NCBI GenBank assembly: GCA_003550325.1
Contig: QKWP01001267.1
Coordinates: 39,523 to 103,522 of the forward strand
Direction: 5' to 3'
DNA: 64,000 nucleotides
Origin: Gigaspora rosea
Lineage: Eukaryota; Glomeromycota; Glomeromycetes; Diversisporales; Gigasporaceae
In this document: positions 38,051 to 48,479 of the stretch, piece by piece
Position numbering within the stretch: the first letter of the stretch is position 1
How the letters are laid out: the number at the start of each line of letters is the position of its first letter
The notes under the pieces: model-generated
What the model saw: the letters and a program-made list of their open reading frames with translations, nothing else
The model's database searches: none
What the model was told of the DNA's origin: nothing
Position numbers and translations under genes: made by a program

Positions 38051-40074
38051 ATGCCTTTACTCCCGCCACCAACTGGTTCTTTCACAAGCCGTGAAGCTCT
38101 TATTGAGCATGTCAAAACATTCACATCCAGTCAGGGATATGCTGTATGCACCAAAAGATCAGAACAGAATAAGTTCGTCTACTTACGCTGTGATAGAGGC
38201 GGCACCTATAGAAACTCTTTAAATCTTACGGATGAAACTCGTCAAAGAGCAACAAGTACACGATTAATAGACTGTTCTATGGTAGAAAAAAGAAAGATGG
38301 GTTATGGCACTTGACAGTAAATAATGCAGACCATAACCATGATGCATCAGAAGATATATCAGGCCACCTGTCAAGTCGTCGATTGAATACCGAAGAGCTG
38401 CAAAGGGTTCAGCAAATGTCTGCTGCGGGTATCCGTCCTCGGGAGATGCTTTTAGCTCTTCGTCAAGACAATCCAGATCTTGCGGCTATATCAAAAGATA
38501 TTTATAATGCTCGTGATAAAATTAAGCGTGACAACCTTCGGGGTCGCACACCACTTCATACTCTTTTTAATGAGCTCAGAGAGGGAAATTTTGAATATGA
38601 CCACCAATGTAATCCGAATGGTCATTTAACCCATCTATTCTTTGCACATTACACATCTATTTTACTTACCAAAACTTATAATTCCATACTTTTAATGGAC
38701 TGCACGTATAAAACTAATAAATTTAAGATGCCACTTCTTCATATTGTTGGTATGACGAGTTTTAATACCACGTTTTCCTCCTGTATCACATTCATAAAAT
38801 TGGAACAAGAAGAAGATTATAAGTGGGCGCTTACTCGTGTTGCTCACATTTTCCAAGACATTCCAAAACCTCAAGTTATCGTTACCGACCGAGAGTTAGC
38901 ATTGATGAATACTATACGTGCCGTCTTTCCTGAATCTCAAAATTTTCTGTGTGTATGGCATATTGAAAAAAATGTGTAACAAATTGTCATAATCATTTTT
39001 CTACAGAAGAATTGACTGATTTTTTAAAAAGCTGGTCCATCCTTTTAAATTCTAAAACAGAAGAAGATTTTAATGAAAAATGGGAAGAATTGGTAAGAAC
39101 ATATAATGAAAAAAGATTAGTCATTAAATATTTGCAGGATGTGTGGTTACCATTTAAAAAGCATTTCGTAAGCTTTTGAACTGATCATTGGTTGCATTTG
39201 GGTAATGTGACAATGTCACGGGAAGAAGGATCTCATGCAATGCTAAAGAAGTACCTTCAAGTGTCAACCGGAGACCTCAATGCAGTCAATGAAAAAATCA
39301 GTATTGCATTGGAGAATCAACAGCAAGAAATCCTAACCAAAATTTCTCAGGAGATGATTCAAATTCCACATGCTCAAAATAAGCCATTCTACTCACAAGT
39401 TGTTACTAGAGTGTCTGTATTCGCACTAAAAAAAGTGCATGAACAATTTTTAAAAGTGTTCAATGCAACTTCAGAAAACCCACTACAACCTTGTAGTGGT
39501 ATNTAGAGTGTCTGTATTCGCACTAAAAAAAGTGCATGAACAATTTTTAAAAGTGTTCAATGCAACTTCAGAAAACCCACTACAACCTTGTAGTGGTACA
39601 TTCACGTCGTCAATGGGTCTTCCCTGTTCTCATATAATCCAAGATCGTCTTAACAACAATCAACACCTGCAACTTAATGATTTTCATGAACATTGGTGGC
39701 TTCAAAAGTACTAGTTGCTTTCACAAACAGCAACCGATACCAATGATGATCCTTTGCAATAGCAGTAGCAACAATATAACCAACAGTTTAATTCCTGGTC
39801 ATCTTACCGGAAAGCAGTAACTCTAAATGACATGTTAAACTTGTTCCAAGAACCTGTTGTAGTAATACAAGACCCGCAAATTCAACATACAAGGGGGCGT
39901 CCTGTTGGAGCAAGAAATGTACAACCGTCTACTCAATGAGATCCATCTGCTTTTGAGTTGGCTGAAGAGAGAAGGCGCAAATGTAGTTCATGTCATGGAA
40001 TTGGACACAATAATAGAACATGTCCTAGTCGCCTTGAAATTTTCACCAGTTATTTATATAAAGTCAAAGAATAA
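38051..40074 (+). pseudogene. MULE transposase (FAR1-like), inactivated
   Basis: The N-terminus (residues ~10-85) is a FAR1-type DNA-binding region (REALIEHVKTFTSSQGYAV). The MULE catalytic domain follows: LLMDCTYKTNKFKMPLLHI (first Asp), VIVTDRELALMNTI (second Asp), CVWHIEKNV, and REEGSHAMLKKYL (Glu). A SWIM-like GLPCSHI motif and a C-terminal CCHC knuckle CSSCHGIGHNNRTC complete the usual order. Lesions are a frameshift near 38290 (A run), another near 38970, TGA near 39177, and TAG/TAG/TAG/TGA in the Gln-rich part at 39712-39940. A scaffold N at 39503 adds a duplicated segment. No active protein is expected. Confidence 0.9.
39411..39598. other. Single-N join with ~93-bp direct duplication
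   Basis: Bases ~39411-39502 and 39505-39597 are identical (AGAGTGTCTGTATTCGCAC... to ...CTTGTAGTGGTA) on either side of one N at 39503. This looks like two contigs whose overlapping ends were placed end to end rather than merged. Confidence 0.9.
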
Positions 40075-41010
40075 AGCTATAGTTTTATTTTTTCTATTAC
40101 TAAGTGGGTTTTGAACATTCACTTTATAGAGTATTTGAAAATTCATTAATTAGGACGAAAAAAGTTACATTAAAACATATAAATCGAAACCTAATTAGAA
40201 CTTTAGCGAAAAATCAACCATAGCTAGGAGACACTAACCTTGGTATCCCGAGATTGGCTGTATATAAGACCTTCCCAGATATTAGACCCTCTATGTACTA
40301 TACCCGGTCAATTATACAAAATAAATGCCTTGATAAAATGTAAAAGATTCGAGTATACAATAAGAAAATATTAATGATTAGTAATTCAATTATTATTAAC
40401 TTTCCATTTGTCAGACCCGTACCCATACAAGAGACCAGCGGGTTTGTTATAGATCTTATAATATACTAGAACGCGTCTTGCATACAGCGGTTTATATTAC
40501 TCTTCAGAAATTATTTCTAAAATTAGCGCATTTCTAACGGCAAATTAAATAAAGCCTATGAAAATAATGAAATAGTGTTAGATAAAACAAACAATAATAT
40601 ACGAATAACAGATAAGAGAAGAACGTAATAAAAAGACTTCTTTCTCTTCAGCTATAAGTCTGTAATTATGGTTAAAGCTAACCTTATATTTGATCTAATG
40701 CTCAGCACAATCAAGCAAAAACTTGTTATTCAAATGTTTTAAGCTGGTCTTCAAATGGTTGTAGATCAACTAATATTATATACGTAATACTGGTTGAACC
40801 ATTATTCGAATTCAATTTAATTACAAGTATTTTTAAAGTTTTTGCTTGAATGCTAAGCATTGGTTTGATCTAAAAAAATTTTACTTAACTGTTAATTGTT
40901 AAAGGGAAACTTTATTTTCGATCTAATAAAGAAAAAGAATTGCACAAAAGTCTTTATACATAATGGTAGTTACGAATGTGTCTTAATTTTATTGGCTATT
41001 TGCATAAAGT
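40075..41010. other. Noncoding 3' part of the MULE
   Basis: No gene is seen between the transposase end and the right terminus. Near 40690-40850 there is a weak inverted pair (GCTCAGCACAATCAAGCAAAAAC / GTTTTTGCTTGAATGCTAAGC), split over about 170 bp, perhaps a small MITE. Confidence 0.45.
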
Positions 41011-41198
41011 GATATAATAGAAGGGATCGATATAATGCATAATCCATGGTGCGAATAGCAACAACCCATGGTACGAATAGCAATTCCCAATTTTTATAAT
41101 ATATTATAGGCCAGTGCAAAAAAATTTCCGCCTTAAATAGCTCTGATTAAAATGTTTTTTGTACAAATTAATTTTTAATAATTTTTAATTTTTTAATT

Positions 41199-41712
41199 TA
41201 ATAGATGATTCTCCAGTCAACTGGTTCGAAAATTTTTTTTTTATATATAAATTTTACTATAAGTGCGAATGCACAGCGTCTCTATCTAAAACTTTTTTTT
41301 ATACTAAGTTAATCACCATTCTGGCTTAAGAGACTTTTGTAAAGCTCATTAAAATGCATCTAATGGTAGTTAGAGCGTCAAAATCGGCTTGGTGAATACC
41401 AAGATATCTTTAAAAACCCTTTCTTTTACTATGTAAATTTCTTTGCAAACAATAGTATTGTTTATAAAGAAATTTATATTAAAAGAAAGGTTTTTTAAAG
41501 ATATTTTGGTATTCACCAAGCCGATTTTGATGCTCTAACCTCCATTAGATGCGTTTTAATAAGCTTTACAATAGTCTCTTAAGCCAGAAAGATAATTAAC
41601 TTAGTATAAAAAAAAGTTTTAGATAGAGACGCTGTGCATTCGCACTTATAGTAAAATTTATATATAAAAAAAAAATTTTTGAACCAGTTGACTGGAGAAT
41701 TGTCTATTAATA
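41199..41712. mobile_element. Foldback element, long arms
   Basis: Two arms of about 235 bp are near-perfect reverse complements, with outer words ATTCTCCAGTCAACTGGTTC and inner words ACCAAGATATCTTTAAAAA around a short loop near 41460. It shares the words CTAAAACTTTTTT, ACTAAGTTAA and GCATCTAATGGTAGTTAGA with 55434-56045. Confidence 0.85.
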
Positions 41713-41979
41713 TACTTATTAGTTTACTAGATTGATAAAAATAAAATTATTTTGATTATTTTATTGATAAAATAAAAAAATTTATTAATAGTAACTTTTT
41801 TTTTTATATCAAAGTTCTCGAATTGGGTGATAAGTCTTTTATTCAAGTCTGTGGATCAAGGGAGCCTCATTGGACAACCCGATATTTGTTATAAGGACTA
41901 GGCTAATGCGTAGCATTGTGAGGTCAAAGTGAAAATATTTTAAAATTCAAAATTTTAAATAAAATTAATTAATAGCAAA
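41713..41979. other. Gene-free interval
   Basis: AT-rich sequence without a gene or recognised repeat. Confidence 0.5.
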
Positions 41980-43106
41980 ATGTCACTGCCAACCCATCGC
42001 CATGGCGACCCTTATATGATCAACCAATCATTTTTGAGATTGGCGATCATATAAGATGATCTAATTGTTTATTTTTTTTATTTTATTTATTTTTTATTTT
42101 ATTTTTTTTTTTGATCGCGAATAAATTTATTTTTAACCGTGTAAAATTTTTTTTTTAGAATCTTCTTTGGAATCGTTGCTAGAGTCATTGCTGGAGTCGT
42201 TGCTGGAGTTATCGCTGGAGTCGTCGCTGGAGTTGTCATTGGTGCAGTCTTTCAGTAAGTTTTTTAGACCTTCGGTGTTTCTTCGCGTTTTTCGTTAATT
42301 TTGTCATTTTTCGGAGATAGGCTCTTTGTCTCTTCATCGTCATTCAGTGGTTTTTCTTTGTCGTTTTTTGGTAGGTATTTTTTTTGGTAGGTAGGTTCTT
42401 TGTTTCTTTGTCGGTGGGTTCAAGTCTTTCAGTTGTTCTTCTCTTTTTTCGGTGGGTAATTTTGTTGTTTTTCGTTGGTAGGTTCTTTTTTTTTGTCGGT
42501 GAGTTCTGTAAATTGGTAAGTTCTTTTTTTTTTATCGGTGAGTTTTGTAAGTCCTTCGGTGGTCCTGTTTCGTCGTTTTTCGGTGGGTAGGTCTTTTTTC
42601 TACGTTGGTGGGTTCTGTAAGTCCTTTGGTGGTTCTTCTTTGTTGTTTTTCGGTGGGTTCTCCTGTTTTTTTTGGGTTCGTTCATCACCGTTTTCGTTCC
42701 GTTTTCATTCCGTTTTCGTTCCGTATTTTTCATTCCATTTCATCTTGTTTTCTTCTTGCTTTCGTTCCATTTTCTTCATATTTGTACTCAACTAAAAAAT
42801 AAAAATAAATTAAATTTTTTTAAAAAAAAAAAAATTAAATAAATTAATAAATTAAAAAAAAAAATCTTAAAAAAAAATAATAAAAAAATATCTTGTCTTC
42901 GTCCCGTTTTTTATCCCATTTTTTGTCCCGGTTTTGTCATTTGCTTCTTGCCTTTCATTCTGTTTCTTCTCAACTAAAAAAAAAATAAAAAAAAATAAAA
43001 AAAATAAAATTAATAAATTATTAATAAATTAAAAAAAAAAAAAAAAAAAAAAAAGGATACACGTGATCACTTTGATTGGTCAATTACGGGGTCGCCATGG
43101 TGACAT
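41980..43106. mobile_element. Element with GCCATGGCGACC termini and internal minisatellites
   Basis: The ends are inverted (left ATGTCAC...CCATGGCGACCC with a 13-bp insertion, right GGGGTCGCCATGGTGACAT), and both have nearby CAAT/ATTGG words. Inside are a 12-bp tandem (GGAGTCGTTGCT, 42170-42245), pyrimidine-rich degenerate repeats with TTCGGTGGGT words (42300-42680), and A-rich tails. The Lys/Thr-rich minus frame at 42344-42733 is a by-product of the simple repeat. No target duplication is seen. Confidence 0.5.
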
Positions 43107-43187
43107 GTCTCCATAAAATAAAACCCTTAATTAATTATTTTAATATAATATATAATAGTTGTATATATTTAATAATACAATATATAG

Positions 43188-43300
43188 TAGAGTTGCCTGC
43201 CGTAATTAATTACAGCCTTTACGACATATAGGTTGCAATATTATAACATATAGGTTGTAATATTACAACTTGTTAAAAACAATTACGGCAGGCAACTCTA
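43188..43300. mobile_element. 113-bp hAT-type MITE
   Basis: Inverted termini TAGAGTTGCCTGCCGTAATT at both ends enclose two direct copies of ACATATAGGTTG(C/T)AATATTA. Flanks ATATATAG and GTATATAG match at 7 of 8 bases. It is noncoding. Confidence 0.75.
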
Positions 43301-43319
43301 GTATATAGTATACATTATT

Positions 43320-43660
43320 TAAATCTAATTTGTTTATAAATGTCTAGCTAATAATTTTACTATAGCTTATACTAATAATGGTAATATTAATAATGATAAA
43401 TATATTTATTAAAATTATCAGTTTCAAAACAATTCAACTCATTAAAAAGACAAGGAATTGCTTGGAAATTTTTACAAAATATTTACAAAGTTTTAAAACA
43501 AATTTATAGTCTAATATTTTTGTAAATTTTAGGCATCCAACTAATAAAATATGTAAATTTATTAAAAAATTATTTAATTGGCAGATCTGTTTGTTGATTT
43601 TTTTTTATCAGAGATTTTTTTTTACATAACACGCGTGCAGACAGACAAAAAATTTCCAAA
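43320..43660. other. Gene-free interval
   Basis: AT-rich sequence in which I see no gene or repeat family. Confidence 0.5.
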
Positions 43661-43665
43661 TTGTA

Positions 43666-44167
43666 CAGTGCGGGAACAGTGCAGGAACCCTTAAATCAAC
43701 TAGTCCTATATAGGCGGCCAAATTTTGGGTTGGGTCAGAAGTTAGGTCAGAAGTTGGAATGGAATGGGTTGGAGCCAATAAAATTGCAAAAAATTTTGCG
43801 AATAAAAAAAATTTAACAAAAAAAAAATTTGGTGTTAAATTTGGGGTCGGAGCCTTTACAAATAAAAAAAAAAAATTTTGAAAATTTTGAAATTTTTGTA
43901 AACCTTTTTTGTAATTCTGGCCGGCACTATAGTAATGCTGACCAAAATTATAGTGGCCAAATTTTACACTTATTAATAAAATTAGATAACTAAACCTTTA
44001 TAACTATATAGTTGAACTTAATAAATTAAAAAACAAATACTATAGCTTTATTCTTAAAGTCTTTCTCTATATTTTTATAAAAAAAAAAATTGTCCTAGCA
44101 CTAGTTATTTTTTATAATATTTTAAAAATTATCAATTTTATTTGTTGATTTAAGGGTTCCCGCACTA
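43666..44167. mobile_element. TA-flanked MITE, AGTGCGGGAACCC family
   Basis: Inverted termini AGTGC(G/A)GGAACCCTTAAATC meet TA dinucleotides at both outer edges. The left end carries a small tandem duplication of CAGTGCGGGAA. The inside is A/T-rich with GGTCAGAAGTTGG-like words, and no ORF is present. Confidence 0.65.
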
Positions 44168-44299
44168 TAGTTCTGATCTAATTTTATGTAATTGATATAA
44201 AAAAAATCAAAAAAGTAATTTTTTAGATCAAACCGTATCAAAAACGTAACTTTTATATCACCATACGTAAACACTAAATGTCCGTCACTACGCTTTGGC

Positions 44300-45200
44300 C
44301 AATCAGAATACAACTAACTACATGTGCAACTTTTGGTTGTCTAATTTAAGTAGTCTGCCCGAAGGTTTTATACTAGCTACTATACTTGCAACCCAACTAG
44401 GTGATTGCCTATTTAAACTCTCTGGTCCAGTTCCTCCTGCCAATTCTACTTGTATTACCAGTACAAATCCTCTGTTATATAAGTTAGTCAAGATTAGTTC
44501 CGAATGCTATCGATGAATATTCTCTTAGAACTAATTTATTTTTATAGAACACTTGGTAGAGCAGTTCCTGTCCTATACAGGTATTATCTATACTTCGGTA
44601 ACTTATATATTCACCAAGGCAAACAACTTGCAGTCAGGGAATACCCCTGCAACCGCTACCATTATCTACTTCTGCCCTTGTAAGGTTCGCTCTAACCCTA
44701 GTACCTACTATCACTTTTTTATTAGTCTTTTACTGATATATTTCAGACTTCCAATATAGTTGGCCTGAAAGAGTCGATCTACTCGGCATTAGGTGCTATT
44801 ATGGTTTTTCTTCTTCTGGTACCTACTTCTATAGCATAGGTCCTTTTCTTCCCAGTACGACTCTAGCGGCCAGGTTGGTAGATCTCCAGTTCAATATTTT
44901 AGTTTTGGTAATACCATTGAAGATCTTTGCTACCTCCTTACTTGGGACTTGCCAAATGGGTTTTTGTTTTCTTGGTTCCTTGGATTTGTCTGTATTATGA
45001 AACACAACTTCGTCTGAAAGCTCCCATTTATGATGGTAACCAAGAACTACAGATAATGTACCCAACTGATCGACAAGTGATCAACAGACAACAGTTACCG
45101 GAACATAAGCTGGAACATAGATCCATTTCTTAAAAGCATTGCTAGTAGGATTTAAACCCTCAACCTGCCACTTGGGAAGTAACAACTTAGAGTGGTAACA
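44300..45200 (-). repeat. tRNA-headed retroposon, copy 3 (diverged)
   Basis: Read on the minus strand, a tRNA-like head near 45195 (GGCAGGTTGAGGGTTTAAATCC) is followed by sequence similar to the bodies of the copies at 53-1304 and 56228-57510 (ACTTGGGACTTGCCAAA and GGTACC...TTTTCTTCCCAGTACGA on the plus strand). The far end (44310-44490) matches 57540-57735 inverted. Confidence 0.55.
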
Positions 45201-45761
45201 GATATTACGTAATATTTTAGAAAAAGAAGAGGTCTCTAAAATTTTACATTAAATATAGAAGTTCATAATAGCCAATCAAATTTTTCTTATGTAGAGAGGA
45301 GAGGGTAAAGAGTGGTTTACTTATTTGTGCGAGTGATACAAACCTAAAAAGGAAATTCAACGTAAAAATAAACTAAGTTCGTGAAATTAAAAATTTAGAG
45401 TTAGGGTAGGGTTAGGGTCTGCTATAGAGTTAGAGTAATACCTATTATATATAAAATTTCATTCCTGTCATTTTTAATTAGTGCACCAAAACAGGTTTAT
45501 ACACTCATTTTCTTGTATTTTCTCTTTTTATGGCTTTTTTTGTGTTTTTCTTCGCTTTGCTCACATGTCGGGCTGATCTGGGATCATCACATTTTACGTT
45601 CTCCGATTGGCTAATTTCTCTTTTTGGGTTTGTATCACTCGCACAAATACTGAAATAAGTGCACGCAGGTAGAGAGTATTGTAAAATTATATACATAATA
45701 TATGTTACCACCCTTACACCCTTAATAGTAACTTTTTTTAAAAATATTTACTATATAATTT
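45201..45761. other. Gene-free interval
   Basis: No gene is seen. The short words TTAGGGTAGGGTTAGGG near 45403 and GTGCGAGTGATAC/GTATCACTCGCAC (45327 and 45630, inverted) suggest another small inverted-repeat element of about 330 bp, but its ends are unclear. Confidence 0.4.
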
Positions 45762-46414
45762 ACTATCCCTTAGATTGTAACACAGGCAAATTTGCCTGCG
45801 TATTTTAAAATTTTTAATAAAATTTTAAATATTGATTTTAGCCATATCTTTTCTAAGTAAAAAATATTCTTTGAGTTTTGTTTTAGTAACTTTGTTATAA
45901 ATTTTTTTTAAAATCATTAGAAAACTTTAATATAATAAATGTTTAAAGTTCTTGTATTGGCATTTTTACTATTAAAATTTTTCTTTAGATTTTTTCAAAT
46001 TTTATATGTTCCCGTCTATAAAAAAAATCTTAACTTCTAATACAAGTCTTAATTTTTACAAGTAAATCATTAAAGTTGCAATAATGAAAGTTGTCATCCT
46101 TTATATAAACTACAATATTGTCTTAAGAACTATAGTTCTAAAACTAAAACTAAATAAGATCGCAGAAAAATTGTAATAAAATTTTTTAAAAAAATTTTTT
46201 CTTAAAATTATATATTTTCAGCTTATATGTAACTATAATTTATTTTATTATAATATAAAAACTAATTTTGCAAAAAAAGTAATCCTTATTTTCAAATATA
46301 ATTGTACAAAGTTTTATTTAATTATTTTAGCATTTTAAAAAAGTAAATCAGAGCTAAAAAAGTGCAAAAACGCAGGCAAATTTGCCTGTGTTCTACTACA
46401 ATCTAAGGGATAGT
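45762..46414. mobile_element. MITE with CTATCCCTTAGATTGTA termini
   Basis: Inverted ends share CTATCCCTTAGATTGTA and then ACACAGGCAAATTTGCCTGCG, which is itself partly palindromic, enclosing AT-rich noncoding DNA. The right end carries five extra bases (GTAGA). The target duplication is ambiguous because of the AT-rich flanks. Confidence 0.7.
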
Positions 46415-46424
46415 AATTTATATA

Positions 46425-46742
46425 GGGAATTGCTATTTGCACCATGGATTTTTGCTATTCACACCATGGTTACACAAGATTTTCTATTTTTAGAATTCAA
46501 AATAATATATGCACTTATGTTACACAAAGGCTCAGTGCATTGTTTTTGCAAAAATAATTTTTAGTTACATACCGCTAATGTTGTATAACATTACACAACA
46601 TTAGCAGCGTATAACCAAAAATTATTTTTGCAAAAAAATGCACTGGACCTTTGTATAATACAAGCGCATAAATTCTAAGCATAGAAAATCTTGTGTAACC
46701 ATAGTGCAAATAGCAAAAATCCATGTGCAAATAGCAATTCCT
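46425..46742. mobile_element. MULE-family MITE
   Basis: It starts GGGAATTGCTATTTGCACC and has the second terminal unit TTTTGCTATTCACACCATGG, matching the termini of the MULE at 35969. The halves are almost complete reverse complements. An exact 8-bp duplication TTTATATA lies at 46417-46424 and 46743-46750. It is probably mobilised by the MULE transposase. Confidence 0.85.
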
Positions 46743-46750
46743 TTTATATA

Positions 46751-47245
46751 TATGCATATATAGTAAAAAAAAAAATCAAATTATCTCACTTTAAAGCTTA
46801 GTTTTTTCACAACTAGTAATTCAATTTTGCTCAGATTTTAACTATATCTTTATTATATGATATTAATGCACTTTCATAGTACAAGCTCATATAACTGCAT
46901 ATTGGTTGTGAAATTATTTAAAATATATTTTTTTTTAAAAAAATTTTTTTCTTTTTTTTCAAATATAATGAATTGTACATATTTAATTATTAATAAAATA
47001 AAACAATAATAAAACAATAAAAATAATAAGTTAGATTAAACCCTATTTTATTTGATACTAAAAAATTTTTAATAATTAATAATCAAGAATTTAAAAACTT
47101 TTTTTTAGTGTTAAAACTATAAAATTTTTTGAAGGACAAATCTTTTTGCACTGGCTCATACATAATTTTACTACCAACTTACATATTCTTGATTTGATTA
47201 ATAAGTTGTGATTGCCATTTGAGAGTTTTAAATACCCAAGTTTAA
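46751..47245. other. Gene-free interval
   Basis: AT-rich sequence without a recognised feature. Confidence 0.5.
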
Positions 47246-47675
47246 GCTGTAGATCTAATATGGGTGCGGACAATAGAAACTGCCCTTTTTTACATTTTTT
47301 TGAAAAATAAGTTTTTATTAGAATCATATAAATTTTGATATAATTAACATTTTTCAATTATAAATAAAAGTCAGTTTGTATAATAAAAAATTAAGATAAT
47401 GTAAAAGAAAAATTATATGAGGCTTCGTAGAGCCAACACATCACGAGATTATCCGCTATTCACTTGCTAATCAAAATCATGAAATTTGATTAATCCCGAA
47501 TTAGTCTGAAAATCAAAACAAATAATTAAACTCAATTATTTCAAAATAAGATATATGGTGGTGAGTCAGTAGAAAAGGGACAAATTTATTAGATAAATTT
47601 GTCCCTTTTCTACTGACTCACCCCCATATGTAAAAAAGGGCTGTTTCTATTGTTCGCATCTCATATTACTGTAGC
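47246..47675. mobile_element. Foldback element containing a perfect hairpin
   Basis: Outer arms (GGACAATAGAAACTGCCC at left, inverted GAACAATAGAAACAGCCC at right) flank a core with a perfect 28-bp inverted repeat at 47561-47588/47594-47621 and a 5-base loop. It is noncoding. Confidence 0.65.
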
Positions 47676-48180
47676 AACTTTTGCTTATTTAATTTTGACA
47701 ATATCCTAAAAGCTCTGTGTTTGTAGCCTTATACCCATGAGCAAGCTATTGTGAAATGTTTTTCTTTTTCGTAGCCTTATTAAGCGTTTCAACTAACAAA
47801 TAATAAAGAGGGATAACTATTGACTATTCTTGATTTGACATCTCAATCATTGCTAAATTAAACAAAATATTAAGAGTTTTTTTTAAAAAAAAAGTTGACT
47901 AAGTCAATACTAACCTTCTTTAAATAGTGCTAAAATTGAAACAAGAAGTTCAATTTTTTTCCAATTTTTCTTAGTAAGTATGTATTGGTGTAATGATTCA
48001 TAATACTAATGCATAAGCACATATTTCATAGGTGGAGTTCCACCAAGTAGATCAAGAATCAGCTTTAAAATTCTTATATTATGTATTGGATACAACATTT
48101 TCAACTTTTTATAATGTATCTTCAATCCTTTAATATCTTTGATTAATACATATATATGTTGATAAAACTAAAAATCTCAA
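47676..48180. other. Gene-free interval
   Basis: AT-rich sequence; no gene or repeat recognised. Confidence 0.5.
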
Positions 48181-48310
48181 AATCCTACCCAAATCCCAAA
48201 TCCCAAATATAATAAAATTGTCCCAAATCCCAAATTCCAAAGCCCAAATCCTATCCCAAATATAATAAAATTTGTCCCAAATCCCAATTCCAAATTCCAA
48301 ATCCCAATAG
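48181..48310. repeat. CCCAAAT-rich simple repeat
   Basis: Repeats of TCCCAAATCCCAAAT and TCCAAATTCC are interrupted by ATAATAAAATT twice, giving a rough ~60-bp period. This is a degenerate minisatellite. Confidence 0.7.
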
Positions 48311-48479
48311 TTTTGCCAGCAAGTATAAATAAATATAACTAAAAAAAAAAATTTTTACTAAATGCATTTATTTGTCAAAAAAAAAATACAAATAAATAAA
48401 GTAACAACCATTTCTAACTCCTTTTTTATACTATTAAAAATACTTTGTACTACAAGATTTAGAATATATAATTAAGCAT

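Larger units (their letters stand above)
35969..41088 (+). mobile_element. Complete MULE (Mutator-like) transposon
   Basis: The 5,120-bp element has inverted termini of about 80 bp beginning GGGAATTGCTATTCGCACC on the left and GGGAATTGCTATTCGTACC from the right. An exact 8-bp duplication AATTTTTA flanks it (35961-35968 and 41089-41096). Each terminus holds two direct copies of TGCTATTCGCACCATG. It carries a FAR1/MULE transposase gene at 38051-40074, so it is the autonomous form of its family, now inactivated. A related MITE is at 46425-46742. Confidence 0.92.

Noticed and set aside
42344..42733. Lys/Thr/Asn-rich minus-strand frame of 129 codons
   Set aside because: It is the reverse of a pyrimidine-rich degenerate minisatellite and has no domain.
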